From: Legionella jamestowniensis
Lineage (GTDB): Bacteria > Pseudomonadota > Gammaproteobacteria > Legionellales > Legionellaceae
NCBI RefSeq assembly: GCF_001467745.1
Contig: NZ_LNYG01000008.1
Span: 180,001 to 244,000 of the forward strand
DNA length: 64,000 nt
Direction: 5' to 3'
This document shows positions 49,717 to 58,728 of the stretch, in pieces. The notes under the pieces are model-generated. The model searched no databases. It had not been told where the DNA came from and saw only the letters and a program-made list of their open reading frames with translations. A program made the translations under genes and the position numbers. Numbering within the stretch: position 1 is the first letter of the stretch; the number at the start of each line of letters is the position of its first letter.

Positions 49717-51396
49717 ATGTCTGAAAGTTTCAAAGAATTATTTGAGCAAAGTATTGTTGGCGCACAGTTTTATCCTGGAGCAATTATCACAGCGAAAGTC
49801 ATCGGAATCGATGATGATTATGTAACCTTAAATGCCGGTTTAAAGTCAGAAGGTATTGTTGCTGTTGAGGAATTTCAAGATAAAAATGGTCAATTGGAAA
49901 TTCACTTAGGCGATACTGTCGAAGTAGCCCTGGATTCTGTAGAAGATGGCTATGGTGAAACACTGCTCTCCAGAGAAAAAGCAAAACGCCAAGAAGCATG
50001 GCGTAAATTATCTAAGTGCCATGAAAACAACGATACAGTTACTGGATTAATTTCTGGTAAAGTGAAAGGTGGTTTCACTGTTGAAATCGGCTCAATTCGT
50101 GCATTTTTGCCGGGTTCTTTGGTTGATGTCAGACCTGTTCGCGATCCTTCCTATCTTGAAGGTAAAGAATTAGAGTTTAAAGTCATTAAAATGGACTTGA
50201 AGCGTAATAACATTGTCGTTTCACGTCGTGCTGTAGTTGAAGAAGAAAGCAGTGCTGATAGACAAGCCCTTCTCGAATCATTACATGAAGGTCAAGTACT
50301 TAACGGTATTGTCAAAAACCTTACTGATTATGGTGCATTTATTGACTTGGGTGGTATCGATGGTTTGTTACACATTACGGATATTTCCTGGAAACGCGTT
50401 AAACATCCAAGTGAAGTACTCACTGTAGGTCAGGACGTTCGTGTTAAAGTATTGAGCTTTGATAGTGAGCGTAACCGTGTTTCATTAGGCATGAAACAAT
50501 TAGGCAATGATCCTTGGGTTGATTTGGTTGAGCGTTATCCTGTCGGCAAAAAACTTCAAGGTAAAGTGACTAACATTACTGATTATGGTTGCTTTGTTGA
50601 AATTGAAGAGGGTGTGGAAGGTTTGGTTCACATGTCTGAGATGGATTGGACTAACAAGAACGTTCATCCAAGCAAAGTCGTCTCCATGGGTGACATGGTT
50701 GATGTTATGGTGCTTGAAATTGATGAAGAACGCCGTCGCATATCCCTTGGTATGAAACAATGCGTTGGCAATCCCTGGCACCAGTTTTCACAAACCCACA
50801 GCAAAGGCCAAAAAGTTAAAGGCAAAATTCGCTCAATCACTGACTTTGGAATCTTCATTGGTCTTGATGGCGACATCGATGGCTTGGTTCACTTGTCTGA
50901 CATCTCCTGGAATACCCCAGGCGAAGAAGCCGTAAAACAGTTCAAGAAAGGTCAAGAGTTGGAAGCTGTTATTCTGGCTATTGACGCTGAACGTGAGCGT
51001 ATTTCTTTAGGTCTTAAACAGTTGGAAGGTGATGCATTCACTACCTACGTCGAAGAAAATGCCAAAGGTGCTATTGTTAAAGGTAAGGTAACTGCCGTTG
51101 AATCCAAGACGGTGACTATCGAACTCGCCCCAGAAGTGGTTGGTACTATTCGTGCTAATGAACTCTCTGAAGAAAGAGTTGATGATGCAACTAACCTCTT
51201 TAAAGAAGGCGATGAGGTTGAAGCAAAAATTATCAATATCGATAAGAAAAACCGTACAATTGCACTTTCTGTTAAGGCGAAAGATGCTCAAGATCAAGCT
51301 GAAGCTATCAAAAAATACTCACGTAGTGGAGACGTAGCTTCAACGACACTGGGTGATTTGCTTAAAGAGAAAATGGCTAGTAAAGAAGGTGAATAA
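49717..51396 (+). CDS. rpsA: 30S ribosomal protein S1
   Basis: RNA-binding ribosomal protein needed for initiation on most mRNAs. The 559-aa protein has six S1 (OB-fold) repeats; repeats are visible at [96 protein letters not shown] and [20 protein letters not shown]. Length matches E. coli (557). The start follows AAAGAG. Transcription very likely ends at the terminator at 51464. Confidence 0.97.
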   Translation: MSESFKELFEQSIVGAQFYPGAIITAKVIGIDDDYVTLNAGLKSEGIVAVEEFQDKNGQLEIHLGDTVEVALDSVEDGYGETLLSREKAKRQEAWRKLSKCHENNDTVTGLISGKVKGGFTVEIGSIRAFLPGSLVDVRPVRDPSYLEGKELEFKVIKMDLKRNNIVVSRRAVVEEESSADRQALLESLHEGQVLNGIVKNLTDYGAFIDLGGIDGLLHITDISWKRVKHPSEVLTVGQDVRVKVLSFDSERNRVSLGMKQLGNDPWVDLVERYPVGKKLQGKVTNITDYGCFVEIEEGVEGLVHMSEMDWTNKNVHPSKVVSMGDMVDVMVLEIDEERRRISLGMKQCVGNPWHQFSQTHSKGQKVKGKIRSITDFGIFIGLDGDIDGLVHLSDISWNTPGEEAVKQFKKGQELEAVILAIDAERERISLGLKQLEGDAFTTYVEENAKGAIVKGKVTAVESKTVTIELAPEVVGTIRANELSEERVDDATNLFKEGDEVEAKIINIDKKNRTIALSVKAKDAQDQAEAIKKYSRSGDVASTTLGDLLKEKMASKEGE

Positions 51397-51410
51397 TTTT
51401 TCGTCTTGAT

Positions 51411-51462
51411 TAAGGGGTTGTTGCTTTTGGCGCAAAGAAGCTTGAAATACCAACGACCCCTC
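51411..51462 (+). other. Long-range hairpin downstream of rpsA
   Basis: AGGGGTTGTTG (51411-51421) can pair with CAACGACCCCT (about 51451-51461), allowing one G:U, around a 29-nt loop, just upstream of the intrinsic terminator. It may protect the 3' end of the rpsA mRNA. Confidence 0.45.
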
Positions 51463-51463
51463 T

Positions 51464-51491
51464 AAAAAGCGTAGTTATCTACGCTTTTTTT
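51464..51491 (+). terminator. Rho-independent terminator of rpsA
   Basis: AAAAAGCGTAG (51464-51474) pairs with CTACGCTTTTT (51479-51489) around a TTAT loop and runs into a T9 tract, the classic intrinsic terminator form. It ends the cmk-rpsA transcript. Confidence 0.92.
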
Positions 51492-51797
51492 TTACCTTTA
51501 AGCAACAATAAACTGGAAATGTGATGCCGTGCCACTTGTTTCTGAATCTATACATCTTTGAAAATGCAGTCCAGCTCTACTTTCCGACGTCCCGTGGATA
51601 AGTCGTGGGGCGTTGGCAGAGATGTAATCAAGAGACAGCGGCTTGTCACAAGGCCTAAAAATGGAGAAACCGGTTTGAATTCCCTGATTTTTAGGAATAA
51701 GTCGCACACGCTGGTGGTATTGTTAAATTTTTTGAGAATGGTAGAGTATTAAAGTCGCTTAGGTATTTGGCAAACCATTCATTGTAGGGATAATGCA
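51492..51797. other. Gene-free gap between rpsA and lapA with repeat fragment
   Basis: No credible gene in about 306 bp. CGACGTCCCGTGGATAAGTC at 51585-51604 matches the outer arm of the palindromic repeat at 55766-55846 (inverse CGACGTCCCGTGGCTTGTC), and GGGGCGTTGG at 51607-51616 gives a weak inverted partner. Many Gammaproteobacteria have ihfB at this position; it is absent here. The ORFs at 51498-51707 (minus) and 51558-51752 (plus) look spurious. Confidence 0.6.
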
Positions 51798-52088
51798 ATG
51801 CGCTTGTTTATGATGATATTTTATTTGCTGTTAATTCTATTAGGGGTATCGTTCGCAGCTTTGAATGCTTCTTCAGTCGCTGTTAATTTTTATTTCACCA
51901 AAGTAACAATGCCCATATCGGTTTTGATGACAATCATGCTTGGGATTGGTTTGCTACTTGGTTTTGTTTTGTTTTTATATCGATATTGGCGGCTTAAAGT
52001 AGATTATTTACGATTAAAAAATCAATTCAAAATGACAGAAAAAGAAATTAAAAACTTAAGGTCGATTCCCTTACAGGATCAACATTAG
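51798..52088 (+). CDS. lapA: Lipopolysaccharide assembly protein A (DUF1049)
   Basis: A 96-aa inner-membrane protein with two hydrophobic segments (MRLFMMIFYLLLILLGVSFA and VLMTIMLGIGLLLGFVLFLY) joined by a short loop with NASSVAVNFYF, followed by a cytoplasmic coiled segment (YWRLKVDYLRLKNQFKM). This matches LapA/YciS, partner of LapB in controlling LPS synthesis via LpxC degradation by FtsH. lapB is the next gene but is 392 bp away rather than overlapping as in E. coli. Confidence 0.87.
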   Translation: MRLFMMIFYLLLILLGVSFAALNASSVAVNFYFTKVTMPISVLMTIMLGIGLLLGFVLFLYRYWRLKVDYLRLKNQFKMTEKEIKNLRSIPLQDQH

Positions 52089-52480
52089 GCTTTGCACAGG
52101 ACAACATTAATGTTCTCGTTGCGAATAAAGTAAAGCAATCCAGACGGATTTTTTTTGTTCAATGCTCGTATTAGATTGCTTCACTAGCGCTCGCAATGAC
52201 GCGATTTCCAAGTTTCGTCTTATGTAGAGAAAGGAGCGCAGTTGACATTTCACAGTTGAATTTAAAAACTTTGCTTGCCAATACTCTACCGGGTACTTTA
52301 CCCCATTGTGTAAACGACAAAGCATAGAAATCAAATTTCCGGAAGGAAGTAGAAGTAGCAACAGGGGCTCTGGTAATTCAGTTTAATCTTTTGTAAGTTA
52401 GAGAACTGCGATATTATCGGCATAGTTTAGCAAATGACCGCCATCAACTTTGGACAAACGAAAAATAATGGAGAGCTTTG
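52089..52480. other. 392-bp gap lapA-lapB containing a dispersed repeat
   Basis: No credible gene. The first part (52117-52201) is a palindromic repeat described separately. The remainder, about 280 bp, is AT-rich with no clear structure and must hold the lapB promoter. The minus ORF 52107-52361 reads partly through the repeat and is discounted. Confidence 0.5.
52117..52201. repeat. Imperfect palindromic repeat of the CATTGCGAG type
   Basis: CGTTGCGAATAAAGTAAAGC (52117-52136, continuing AATC) and GATTGCTTCACTAGCGCTCG (52174-52193, continuing CAATGACG) form inverted arms around about 33 nt. The GCTCGCAATGACG end is shared with the element at 60697-60911. This sequence type is common between genes in several bacterial groups. 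Confidence 0.7.
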
Positions 52481-53650
52481 ATGATTAATTTATGGCCATT
52501 ATTGTTACCTGCTGCCGCTTGGTCAGGTTGGTGGGTTGCTAGCCGTAATTATTCTGGCAAAGAAGCAGATCTTAATAACCGATTATCTCGTGAATATGTT
52601 GTTGGTTTAAATTATTTGTTAAATGAGCAACCTGATAAAGCAGTTGATGTTTTTATCAAACTTCTCGAAGTGGATAGTGAAACTGTTGAAACTCATCTTG
52701 CTTTAGGAAGCTTGTTTCGCCGTCGTGGTGAAGTAGACAGAGCTATTCGAATTCATCAGAATCTAATTGCTCGACCCCAACTAAGTTTAAGGGAAAGAAA
52801 AGAAGCTTTAATGGCTCTTGGCCAGGACTATATGAGTGCGGGAGTATTTGACCGTGCTGAGCGTATTTTTTTGGAGGTTGTTGAAATGGGTGGCGGTAAT
52901 GAAACTTGCAGCTTGCAAGGGTTACTTGCTATCTATCAGCAGGAAAAAGCCTGGGAAAAAGCCTTGGACATCATTAAGAAAATTGAGCTGTCATTAGGGC
53001 AGAGTATGCATATCCAGGCTGCACATTATTATTGTGAAATTGCGAATCAAGCATTAAAAAATAATTTGGTTGAAAAAGCACAGCATGCTGTAAAACAGGC
53101 CTTAATGGTAGATAAAATGTGTGTTCGCGCAAGTTTAATGCAAGCTTCTTTGGACATGCAACAAGGAAAGTATAAGCAAGCTATTCGCTCATTAAGACGC
53201 GTTCCACAACAAGATCCTGAATTCCTTAGTGAAATAATACAGCCCTTAGTAACCTGTTATCGTGAACTTAATGAAATGCAGGAGTGTGTGTCGTATTTGC
53301 AAGATATACTAACTGAGCACCCACGTGCTTCTACTATTTTTGTGATTGCTGAATTTTTACGCCATGAGAAAGGAGTAGATGTTGCTATTGACTTCGTGTC
53401 GGATAAACTCAGCGTTCATCCTTCCATTAGAGGATTGAATCGTCTTATTTTTTGGCATCTTGAATCGGCACATGGCAAGGTTAAAGATAAATTGCAGATG
53501 CTCTATGATATTACAAGCAAATTTCTGGATAATAAGCCAATTTATCGCTGTGGCCATTGTGGATTTGGTGGAAAACATTTACATTGGCATTGCCCAAGCT
53601 GTAAACAGTGGGGTAGAATGAAGCCCGTTCATGGTCTGGAAGGGGATTAA
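52481..53650 (+). CDS. lapB: Lipopolysaccharide assembly protein B, TPR protein with rubredoxin-like zinc domain
   Basis: LapB/YciM regulates LPS synthesis by promoting FtsH-dependent turnover of LpxC. The 389-aa protein has an N-terminal membrane anchor (MINLWPLLLPAAAWSGWWVA), TPR repeats starting at YVVGLNYLLNEQPDKAVDVF, VETHLALGSLFRRRGEVDRA and following, and a C-terminal rubredoxin-type metal site with YRCGHCGFGG and HWHCPSCKQWGRMKPV (two CxxC). GGAG lies 7 bases before ATG 52481; the TTG at 52478 is not needed. Confidence 0.93.
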   Translation: MINLWPLLLPAAAWSGWWVASRNYSGKEADLNNRLSREYVVGLNYLLNEQPDKAVDVFIKLLEVDSETVETHLALGSLFRRRGEVDRAIRIHQNLIARPQLSLRERKEALMALGQDYMSAGVFDRAERIFLEVVEMGGGNETCSLQGLLAIYQQEKAWEKALDIIKKIELSLGQSMHIQAAHYYCEIANQALKNNLVEKAQHAVKQALMVDKMCVRASLMQASLDMQQGKYKQAIRSLRRVPQQDPEFLSEIIQPLVTCYRELNEMQECVSYLQDILTEHPRASTIFVIAEFLRHEKGVDVAIDFVSDKLSVHPSIRGLNRLIFWHLESAHGKVKDKLQMLYDITSKFLDNKPIYRCGHCGFGGKHLHWHCPSCKQWGRMKPVHGLEGD

Positions 53651-53678
53651 TTTCCTCTTAGCGAATTTTGAGAAAAAA

Positions 53679-54788
53679 ATGCAATTTATTGATCTGAAAA
53701 AACAATATAAACTGATAGAAAGTGATATTTTACAGGGTATCCAGGCTGTCTTGGAGCATGGCCAGTACATCATGGGACCCGAAATCGTAAAATTAGAAGA
53801 GCATCTGGCAAAGTTTTTAGGTGTTAAGCATGCTATTGTTAATTCCAGTGGAACAGATGCATTACTCATGGCCCTAATGGCTTTAGAAATAGAGCCCGGT
53901 GATGAAGTCATTACGAGTCCATTTAGTTTTTTTGCCACCGCTGAAGTTATTGCGCTTTGTCAGGCAAAACCTGTATTTGTTGATATTGATCCCCTGACTT
54001 ATAATATTGACCCTGCACAAATAGAATCAAAAATTACGTCAAGAACCAAAGCCATTATGCCGGTGAGCCTGTATGGGCAATGCGCTGACATGCACGTCAT
54101 CAATGCAGTAGCCAAACGGCATGGGCTACCTGTAGTGGAAGATGCCGCGCAAAGTTTTGGTGCTACTTATCATGGCGTTTATTCTGGTGCGCTAACAACC
54201 ATTGGTTGTACTAGCTTTTTCCCTTCCAAGCCTCTTGGGGGATATGGTGACTCTGGTGCATGCTTCACCGATGATGATATTTTGGCCGAAAGAATGCTTG
54301 AAATCCGCATCCACGGCCAGAATGCTAGATATTGCCACCGCAGGATAGGTATAAACGGACGTATGGATACGATTCAAGCAGCCATTTTACTCGAAAAAAT
54401 GAAATTGTTCCCAGACGAGATTGTTATGCGGCAGAGAGTAGCAGAGCGCTATGAACAATTGCTATCAGGGATCGTCAATACGCCTTCTATTATGCCAGGA
54501 AATACGAGTGTTTTTGCTCAATATACGATTGAAGTTCCTAATCGCAATGAATTTCAGAAAAAAATACAGGAACTTGGTATCCCTACTGCTGTACATTATC
54601 CTGTTGCCATGCATCAACAAGAGGCGCTAGCTTATTTGGGGTATAAATTGGGTGATTTCCCACATGCCGAACGAGCCAGTAAGCATGTTGTCAGTTTACC
54701 TATGCATCCCTATATGAGTTTAGAGGAACAACAGAGGGTAGCTAATGCGGTTGAATCGTGTTTAGCGACTGAACTTGCAGGAGTATAG
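53679..54788 (+). CDS. DegT/DnrJ/EryC1/StrS-family sugar aminotransferase
   Basis: PLP-dependent aminotransferase that aminates nucleotide keto-sugars for LPS or glycan building. The 369-aa protein starts MQFIDLKKQYKLIESDIL, typical of WbpE/WlbC-like enzymes; further motifs are VNSSGTDALLMALMAL, VEDAAQSFGATY, and the PLP lysine Lys184 in FFPSKPLGGYGDSGAC. The location between lapB and pyrF, both in envelope or housekeeping context, gives no direct substrate. UDP-sugar 3-oxo aminotransferase is the best guess. The start is ATG 53679 rather than the upstream ATG 53631, which overlaps lapB. Confidence 0.88.
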   Translation: MQFIDLKKQYKLIESDILQGIQAVLEHGQYIMGPEIVKLEEHLAKFLGVKHAIVNSSGTDALLMALMALEIEPGDEVITSPFSFFATAEVIALCQAKPVFVDIDPLTYNIDPAQIESKITSRTKAIMPVSLYGQCADMHVINAVAKRHGLPVVEDAAQSFGATYHGVYSGALTTIGCTSFFPSKPLGGYGDSGACFTDDDILAERMLEIRIHGQNARYCHRRIGINGRMDTIQAAILLEKMKLFPDEIVMRQRVAERYEQLLSGIVNTPSIMPGNTSVFAQYTIEVPNRNEFQKKIQELGIPTAVHYPVAMHQQEALAYLGYKLGDFPHAERASKHVVSLPMHPYMSLEEQQRVANAVESCLATELAGV

Positions 54789-55484
54789 GTGCATCCAAAA
54801 CTTATTATTGCTCTTGATTTTCACCGACAAGAAGAGGCATTAACACTGGTTAATCAGTTAAACCCCACTCAATGTGCCTTAAAAGTGGGTAGTGAAATGT
54901 TTACCTTATTCGGTGTAAATTTTATTCATCAATTAATCCAGAAAGAATTTAAAATTTTTCTGGATTTAAAATTTCATGATATTCCAAGTACTGTTGCTAG
55001 AGCTTGTAAAGCCTGCGCTGAACTTGGTGTATGGATGATTAATGTTCATGCTTCTGGCGGATTAGCAATGATGCAAGCAGCTAGAGAAGCCTTAACCAGT
55101 TATGGTTCAAAACGTCCTTTATTGATCGCGGTAACTATTTTAACCAGCATTAATCCGAGTGATCTATCGCAAATTGGGATAGATCATTCTTTAGAAGGCC
55201 AAGTGCAGAAATTGGCGAGGTTAGCTTATCAAGCTGAATTGGACGGTGTAGTGTGCTCAGCCCATGAGGTAGCGGTTATAAAGGAAACTTGTGGGAATTC
55301 GTTTCTTACAGTTACCCCTGGAATTCGATTGCCTGATAGTAAAAAAGATGATCAAAGTCGAACAGTAACACCTTCGCAAGCTATTGCTCTTGGTAGTGAC
55401 TATTTAGTGGTGGGGCGTCCGATTACCGGTTCATCTGACCCTGTGAAAATTGTCAACGCTATAAATACTTCTATCAATCTTTAG
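54789..55484 (+). CDS. pyrF: Orotidine 5'-phosphate decarboxylase
   Basis: Last step of UMP synthesis. The 231-aa protein has the core KVGSEMFTLFG and FLDLKFHDIPSTVARACKA (the D-x-K-x-x-D catalytic group), TPGIRLPD and the phosphate site VVGRPITGSSDP. It uses a GTG start immediately after the stop of the aminotransferase gene, with GGAG upstream, so it is translationally coupled. Confidence 0.95.
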   Translation: MHPKLIIALDFHRQEEALTLVNQLNPTQCALKVGSEMFTLFGVNFIHQLIQKEFKIFLDLKFHDIPSTVARACKACAELGVWMINVHASGGLAMMQAAREALTSYGSKRPLLIAVTILTSINPSDLSQIGIDHSLEGQVQKLARLAYQAELDGVVCSAHEVAVIKETCGNSFLTVTPGIRLPDSKKDDQSRTVTPSQAIALGSDYLVVGRPITGSSDPVKIVNAINTSINL

Positions 55485-55699
55485 TATCGCTACGTGCTCT
55501 CATTTCAAGCATGAGCTTAAGCCATAAAAATAATTCTGATATAACACCGGGTGCTTCTATTCTGGAACCAATCCAATATTGGTATTTATTTACTCATGGA
55601 TTTATGTTAATTATAAAAGTAGTTAAATAATTTAACAAAAAATAAAAGGACTTAATTTTTAAATGACTTATTCAAAAAGATACGTGTCTCGGCCTGTCC

Positions 55700-55784
55700 T
55701 TGTCTCTTGCTCCTATCTTTGGCTACGCCCTGCGACTTGTCTCTGTCTCTTGCTCACATCTTTGCCGACGCCCGGCGGCTTGTC
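55700..55784 (+). repeat. Tandem duplication of a 42-bp unit
   Basis: Copies at 55700-55741 and 55743-55784 match at 35 of 42 positions by eye; both contain TGTCTCTTGCTC, ATCTTTG and end in CTTGTC. The second copy runs into the left arm of the palindrome, so the palindrome's outer arm has been duplicated. Confidence 0.8.
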
Positions 55785-55846
55785 CGCGGGGTCCAGTGTT
55801 TTAGCGCACAGCATCTTGGATCCCGCGGACAAGCCACGGGACGTCG
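55766..55846. repeat. Palindromic dispersed repeat, most complete copy
   Basis: Inverted arms at 55766-55795 and 55817-55846 flank a 21-nt loop. The inner 19 bp, GGCTTGTCCGCGGGGTCCA, match the inverse of TGGATCCCGCGGACAAGCC with one difference; the outer parts (CGACGCCCGGC and ACGGGACGTCG) match less well. Related sequence is at 41354-41420, in part at 51585-51604 and possibly at 27773-27795. It is GC-rich against an AT-rich background. Confidence 0.88.
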
Positions 55847-56046
55847 AAAAGTAGAGCGGAGTGGGTTTTCAGCGTGTTTAGAAAATTCAGAACTTGCCGG
55901 AGGTATTCAGAGTAATAGTTTAGATACTGCTGACAAGCAGTAGCGGTACTTAGGATTAGTCGTTTTAAAATTGTATATAGCTATATTATCCATTTTCACG
56001 AGCACAGGATTGTCGTGTAGGTAACTCGCAACTAAAGGAATAAGCT

Positions 56047-58728
56047 ATGTCACGAGAGGAAGCATTAAGTGCATTGTTGCGTCAGGATATAGTGCTGTAT
56101 CCGAATATTCTTTTATTAAAAAAACTTTTGCTTACTGTTCATCTGGGTTGGTTTCGTATCAATGGTTTATCCCCAGATAAAAAATATACCCTTTGTGATT
56201 ATCTATTGGATGATGAGCGCCTCATTATTGATTTTACTCGGATGAGCGAGCCTACTCGCGAAAAATTTCTCAAGTGGTTTCTAAAGCCGCACCGTAGTGA
56301 AGCGAGTGAAGCTTTATTAAGTGGTGTTGCTACGAATAATTATCGAGGCTATACCGCTGAAGTTGGTCTTAGTAAATGGGGACGAATAATTAACTTCTTA
56401 TTTCATCGTAAAAAATCTTATCACTGGGACTTAGCTTCTGAAGATAATTCAGATTGCCTTCTGTCAGGGATAGAGATCTGTCAGGATTCCCATGGCTTGC
56501 TAGTTAGTTTAAATCAACTTTTTCTCGAAGAAACGGCAACGAAATACCATCAATGCCATGATAACCAGAGTAAACCACTACGAAATTGTAAGCGTTTACT
56601 GTTAACTGACGACATGGTAAAGAAATTAATGGCTACTGATTTGGAGTCTTATGATTTGGATTCAGCCATTTCTCAACCACATCCCTTCTCAATTGGTGTG
56701 GTATCAGAAGCTAAAAGAATACAAGCGATGTTCGAATACCGGGAAACTCAGCGATTAATTAGAAAAAAAGCATGGTATAAGCGGTTATGGGATTGGTTTC
56801 AATCGCTATTTAAGGAGGTATCTCAAGACATTGAAATGACGGAGATATGTTCGGGAAGTAAGAAATATCGGTTATTGTTTACTGAAAATGATGTCCAAGT
56901 GTTTAAACGCGACAGTGATGGAAAAATTTTTGTAACAGAGAAACGCCCCGATTTAGACAGCATGGTGTTTTGTGGGGGAGGAGCAAAAATTTTTGCCCAT
57001 GTGGGTGCACTAAAGGCATTTGAAGAGGTTGGACTTAAGCCCAGTAAGTATGCAGGAAGTTCAGCAGGTGCAATTATGGCGGCCCTATGTTATCTGGGAT
57101 ATTCTTCTGATGATATTTTGAATTTTTTTCAATGGTTTAAGCAAGATAATTTAATTCATTATGAGATTGATAGCTCAGGGCTTTCAGATGCGCGGGCTAT
57201 GAAGGCTGCCCTTGATTATATGGTTACCAAACGGGTTGATGAAATCATTCGTAAATATGAAATTGATAAAACTGCTGAGGGTCGAAGATTTCTCAATGAA
57301 AAAATTATTAAACATGGAAAGATTACTTTCGAGTCTCTTCATCTTCTTAAAGAGCATTACCCGGATTGTGGTTTGGGTGAGAAATTAATTGTTACTGCCA
57401 CTAATGTAAGAAGCAGAAAAACTCGCTATTTTTCCTATGCAAGTACCCCATGGATGGAAGTAAGTGAAGCTGTAAAAACTTCAGCCAGTTTTCCTGTTGT
57501 CTTTAAACCGACAATTGTTGAAGGTGAGACGCATAAAGATGGAGGAATCTTAAACAATTTTCCGACAGAAGTGTTTATGGGTGATTTATCTACCTTGTTG
57601 GAATCAGAACATGGGAATTGTCTAAGCATGGTCGCCTTCCAATTTGATAATGGCTATGAGCGAAGTTTATTAGATAAGCTGGTTGATAGGGTTTATCGTG
57701 AAAATTTCTTTTGGAACTGGCTGTATGGGCTTTTTACCGGTGTAAAAGACCCGGTGAGTGGGTGGGAGCGAGACCGCTTAAAGCTATTGCAACATAGTAA
57801 CCAGGTTGTTCTTATTCCGGTAGGAAATGTGTCATCCACACAATTTGATCTGGATAAAAATGAACAAACAACTTTGGTTGGGAATGGTTACCAAGCGGCA
57901 AAAAACTATATTGATGCGCGCTATAGATTCACAAATCGAAATACGGCAAAGAATGATGAACTTATTTACTCCACATTCGAATCAATAGAAGAGTTACTTT
58001 ATTTTTCTTGTTATAGAGGTCATGCGGAATGGTTTGAAAAGCTAGCGGTAGAAGCCCAGAAAGAAGGGATGGGCGAGCAAAAAATACAACAGTTACGGAA
58101 CAATTATTTTCCTGCAAAACAAATAGAAGTCGCGCCTGTAACTTATGACAATCAATCGCCGTTGAAATTATCAGGAACTATTTTTGAAAGACAATGGGTT
58201 ACCAAAAATATGCAATTGTTTGCAGCAATTTACCCTATTTTTCATAAATTGCCTTATAGCCTCCTGACCAATGCACATGATTTAAAGTTATTCAAACTCG
58301 CCAGACACTCCCTTTCTCTTCACAAGCCACTGGGCGGTTTACAATATTTGAAAGAAATTAAAGGAGAAACACATGTGCTTTTATTCATTTTTATTCAAAT
58401 TTTAAGTGCGGCTCATTTGGAAAAAGTTGATCAATTGGTAGATAAGCTGAGTTTTTTTATGTCGTCGCTGCAAAATCTTGATCCAGAGAGGCTACAACAT
58501 TCTTCCTTTTACAGTAGATGGGATTTATTGAATCGACAAAGCCACAGGATTTTAAAGTTATTTCATCAACAGAAATGGAATGATGCTGTTGAATTATGCT
58601 CCTCTTTAATGAAAGGGGAAGAACCTTTAGAAACTATAATAATAAAAGATACCTTGAAGGATGGAGAGGAAAATGACTACGCTAATCACTGGTTCTTCGA
58701 AGGGGATAGGTCATGCCTTGGCGTTTGA
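56047..58728 (+). CDS. Patatin-like phospholipase, VpdC-type Dot/Icm effector
   Basis: An 893-aa protein whose patatin domain lies in the middle: oxyanion loop CGGGAKIFAHVG (Gly310-312), nucleophile elbow GSSAG with Ser339, and catalytic Asp498 in KDGGILNNFPTEV. About 300 residues precede it and about 390 follow, much more than in simple patatins; no signal peptide is seen. By recalled synteny (pyrF upstream, FimT downstream) it is the counterpart of L. pneumophila VpdC, a translocated phospholipase A that, as I recall, is activated by host ubiquitin and acts on vacuole membrane lipids. Orthology is inferred from order and motif. Its 3' end overlaps the SDR gene by 56 bp. Confidence 0.85.
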   Translation: MSREEALSALLRQDIVLYPNILLLKKLLLTVHLGWFRINGLSPDKKYTLCDYLLDDERLIIDFTRMSEPTREKFLKWFLKPHRSEASEALLSGVATNNYRGYTAEVGLSKWGRIINFLFHRKKSYHWDLASEDNSDCLLSGIEICQDSHGLLVSLNQLFLEETATKYHQCHDNQSKPLRNCKRLLLTDDMVKKLMATDLESYDLDSAISQPHPFSIGVVSEAKRIQAMFEYRETQRLIRKKAWYKRLWDWFQSLFKEVSQDIEMTEICSGSKKYRLLFTENDVQVFKRDSDGKIFVTEKRPDLDSMVFCGGGAKIFAHVGALKAFEEVGLKPSKYAGSSAGAIMAALCYLGYSSDDILNFFQWFKQDNLIHYEIDSSGLSDARAMKAALDYMVTKRVDEIIRKYEIDKTAEGRRFLNEKIIKHGKITFESLHLLKEHYPDCGLGEKLIVTATNVRSRKTRYFSYASTPWMEVSEAVKTSASFPVVFKPTIVEGETHKDGGILNNFPTEVFMGDLSTLLESEHGNCLSMVAFQFDNGYERSLLDKLVDRVYRENFFWNWLYGLFTGVKDPVSGWERDRLKLLQHSNQVVLIPVGNVSSTQFDLDKNEQTTLVGNGYQAAKNYIDARYRFTNRNTAKNDELIYSTFESIEELLYFSCYRGHAEWFEKLAVEAQKEGMGEQKIQQLRNNYFPAKQIEVAPVTYDNQSPLKLSGTIFERQWVTKNMQLFAAIYPIFHKLPYSLLTNAHDLKLFKLARHSLSLHKPLGGLQYLKEIKGETHVLLFIFIQILSAAHLEKVDQLVDKLSFFMSSLQNLDPERLQHSSFYSRWDLLNRQSHRILKLFHQQKWNDAVELCSSLMKGEEPLETIIIKDTLKDGEENDYANHWFFEGDRSCLGV

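Larger units (their letters stand above)
55485..56046. other. 562-bp gap pyrF to phospholipase gene, with repeats
   Basis: No credible gene. It holds a tandem duplication (55700-55784) and a palindromic element (55766-55846). The first 180 bp and the last 190 bp show no other structure; the last part (about 55960-56046) is AT-rich and must hold the promoter of the phospholipase gene, with AAAGGAATAAGCT as ribosome-binding site. The ORFs at 55663 and 55707 read through the repeats and are discounted. Confidence 0.5.

Noticed and set aside
52107..52361. Minus-strand 84-aa ORF between lapA and lapB
   Set aside because: Partly encoded by the dispersed repeat, no start signal, no recognisable content.
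55663..55943. Two overlapping plus-strand ORFs (55663-55854 and 55707-55943)
   Set aside because: Both read through the tandem duplication and the palindrome; composition follows the repeat and not a protein family.
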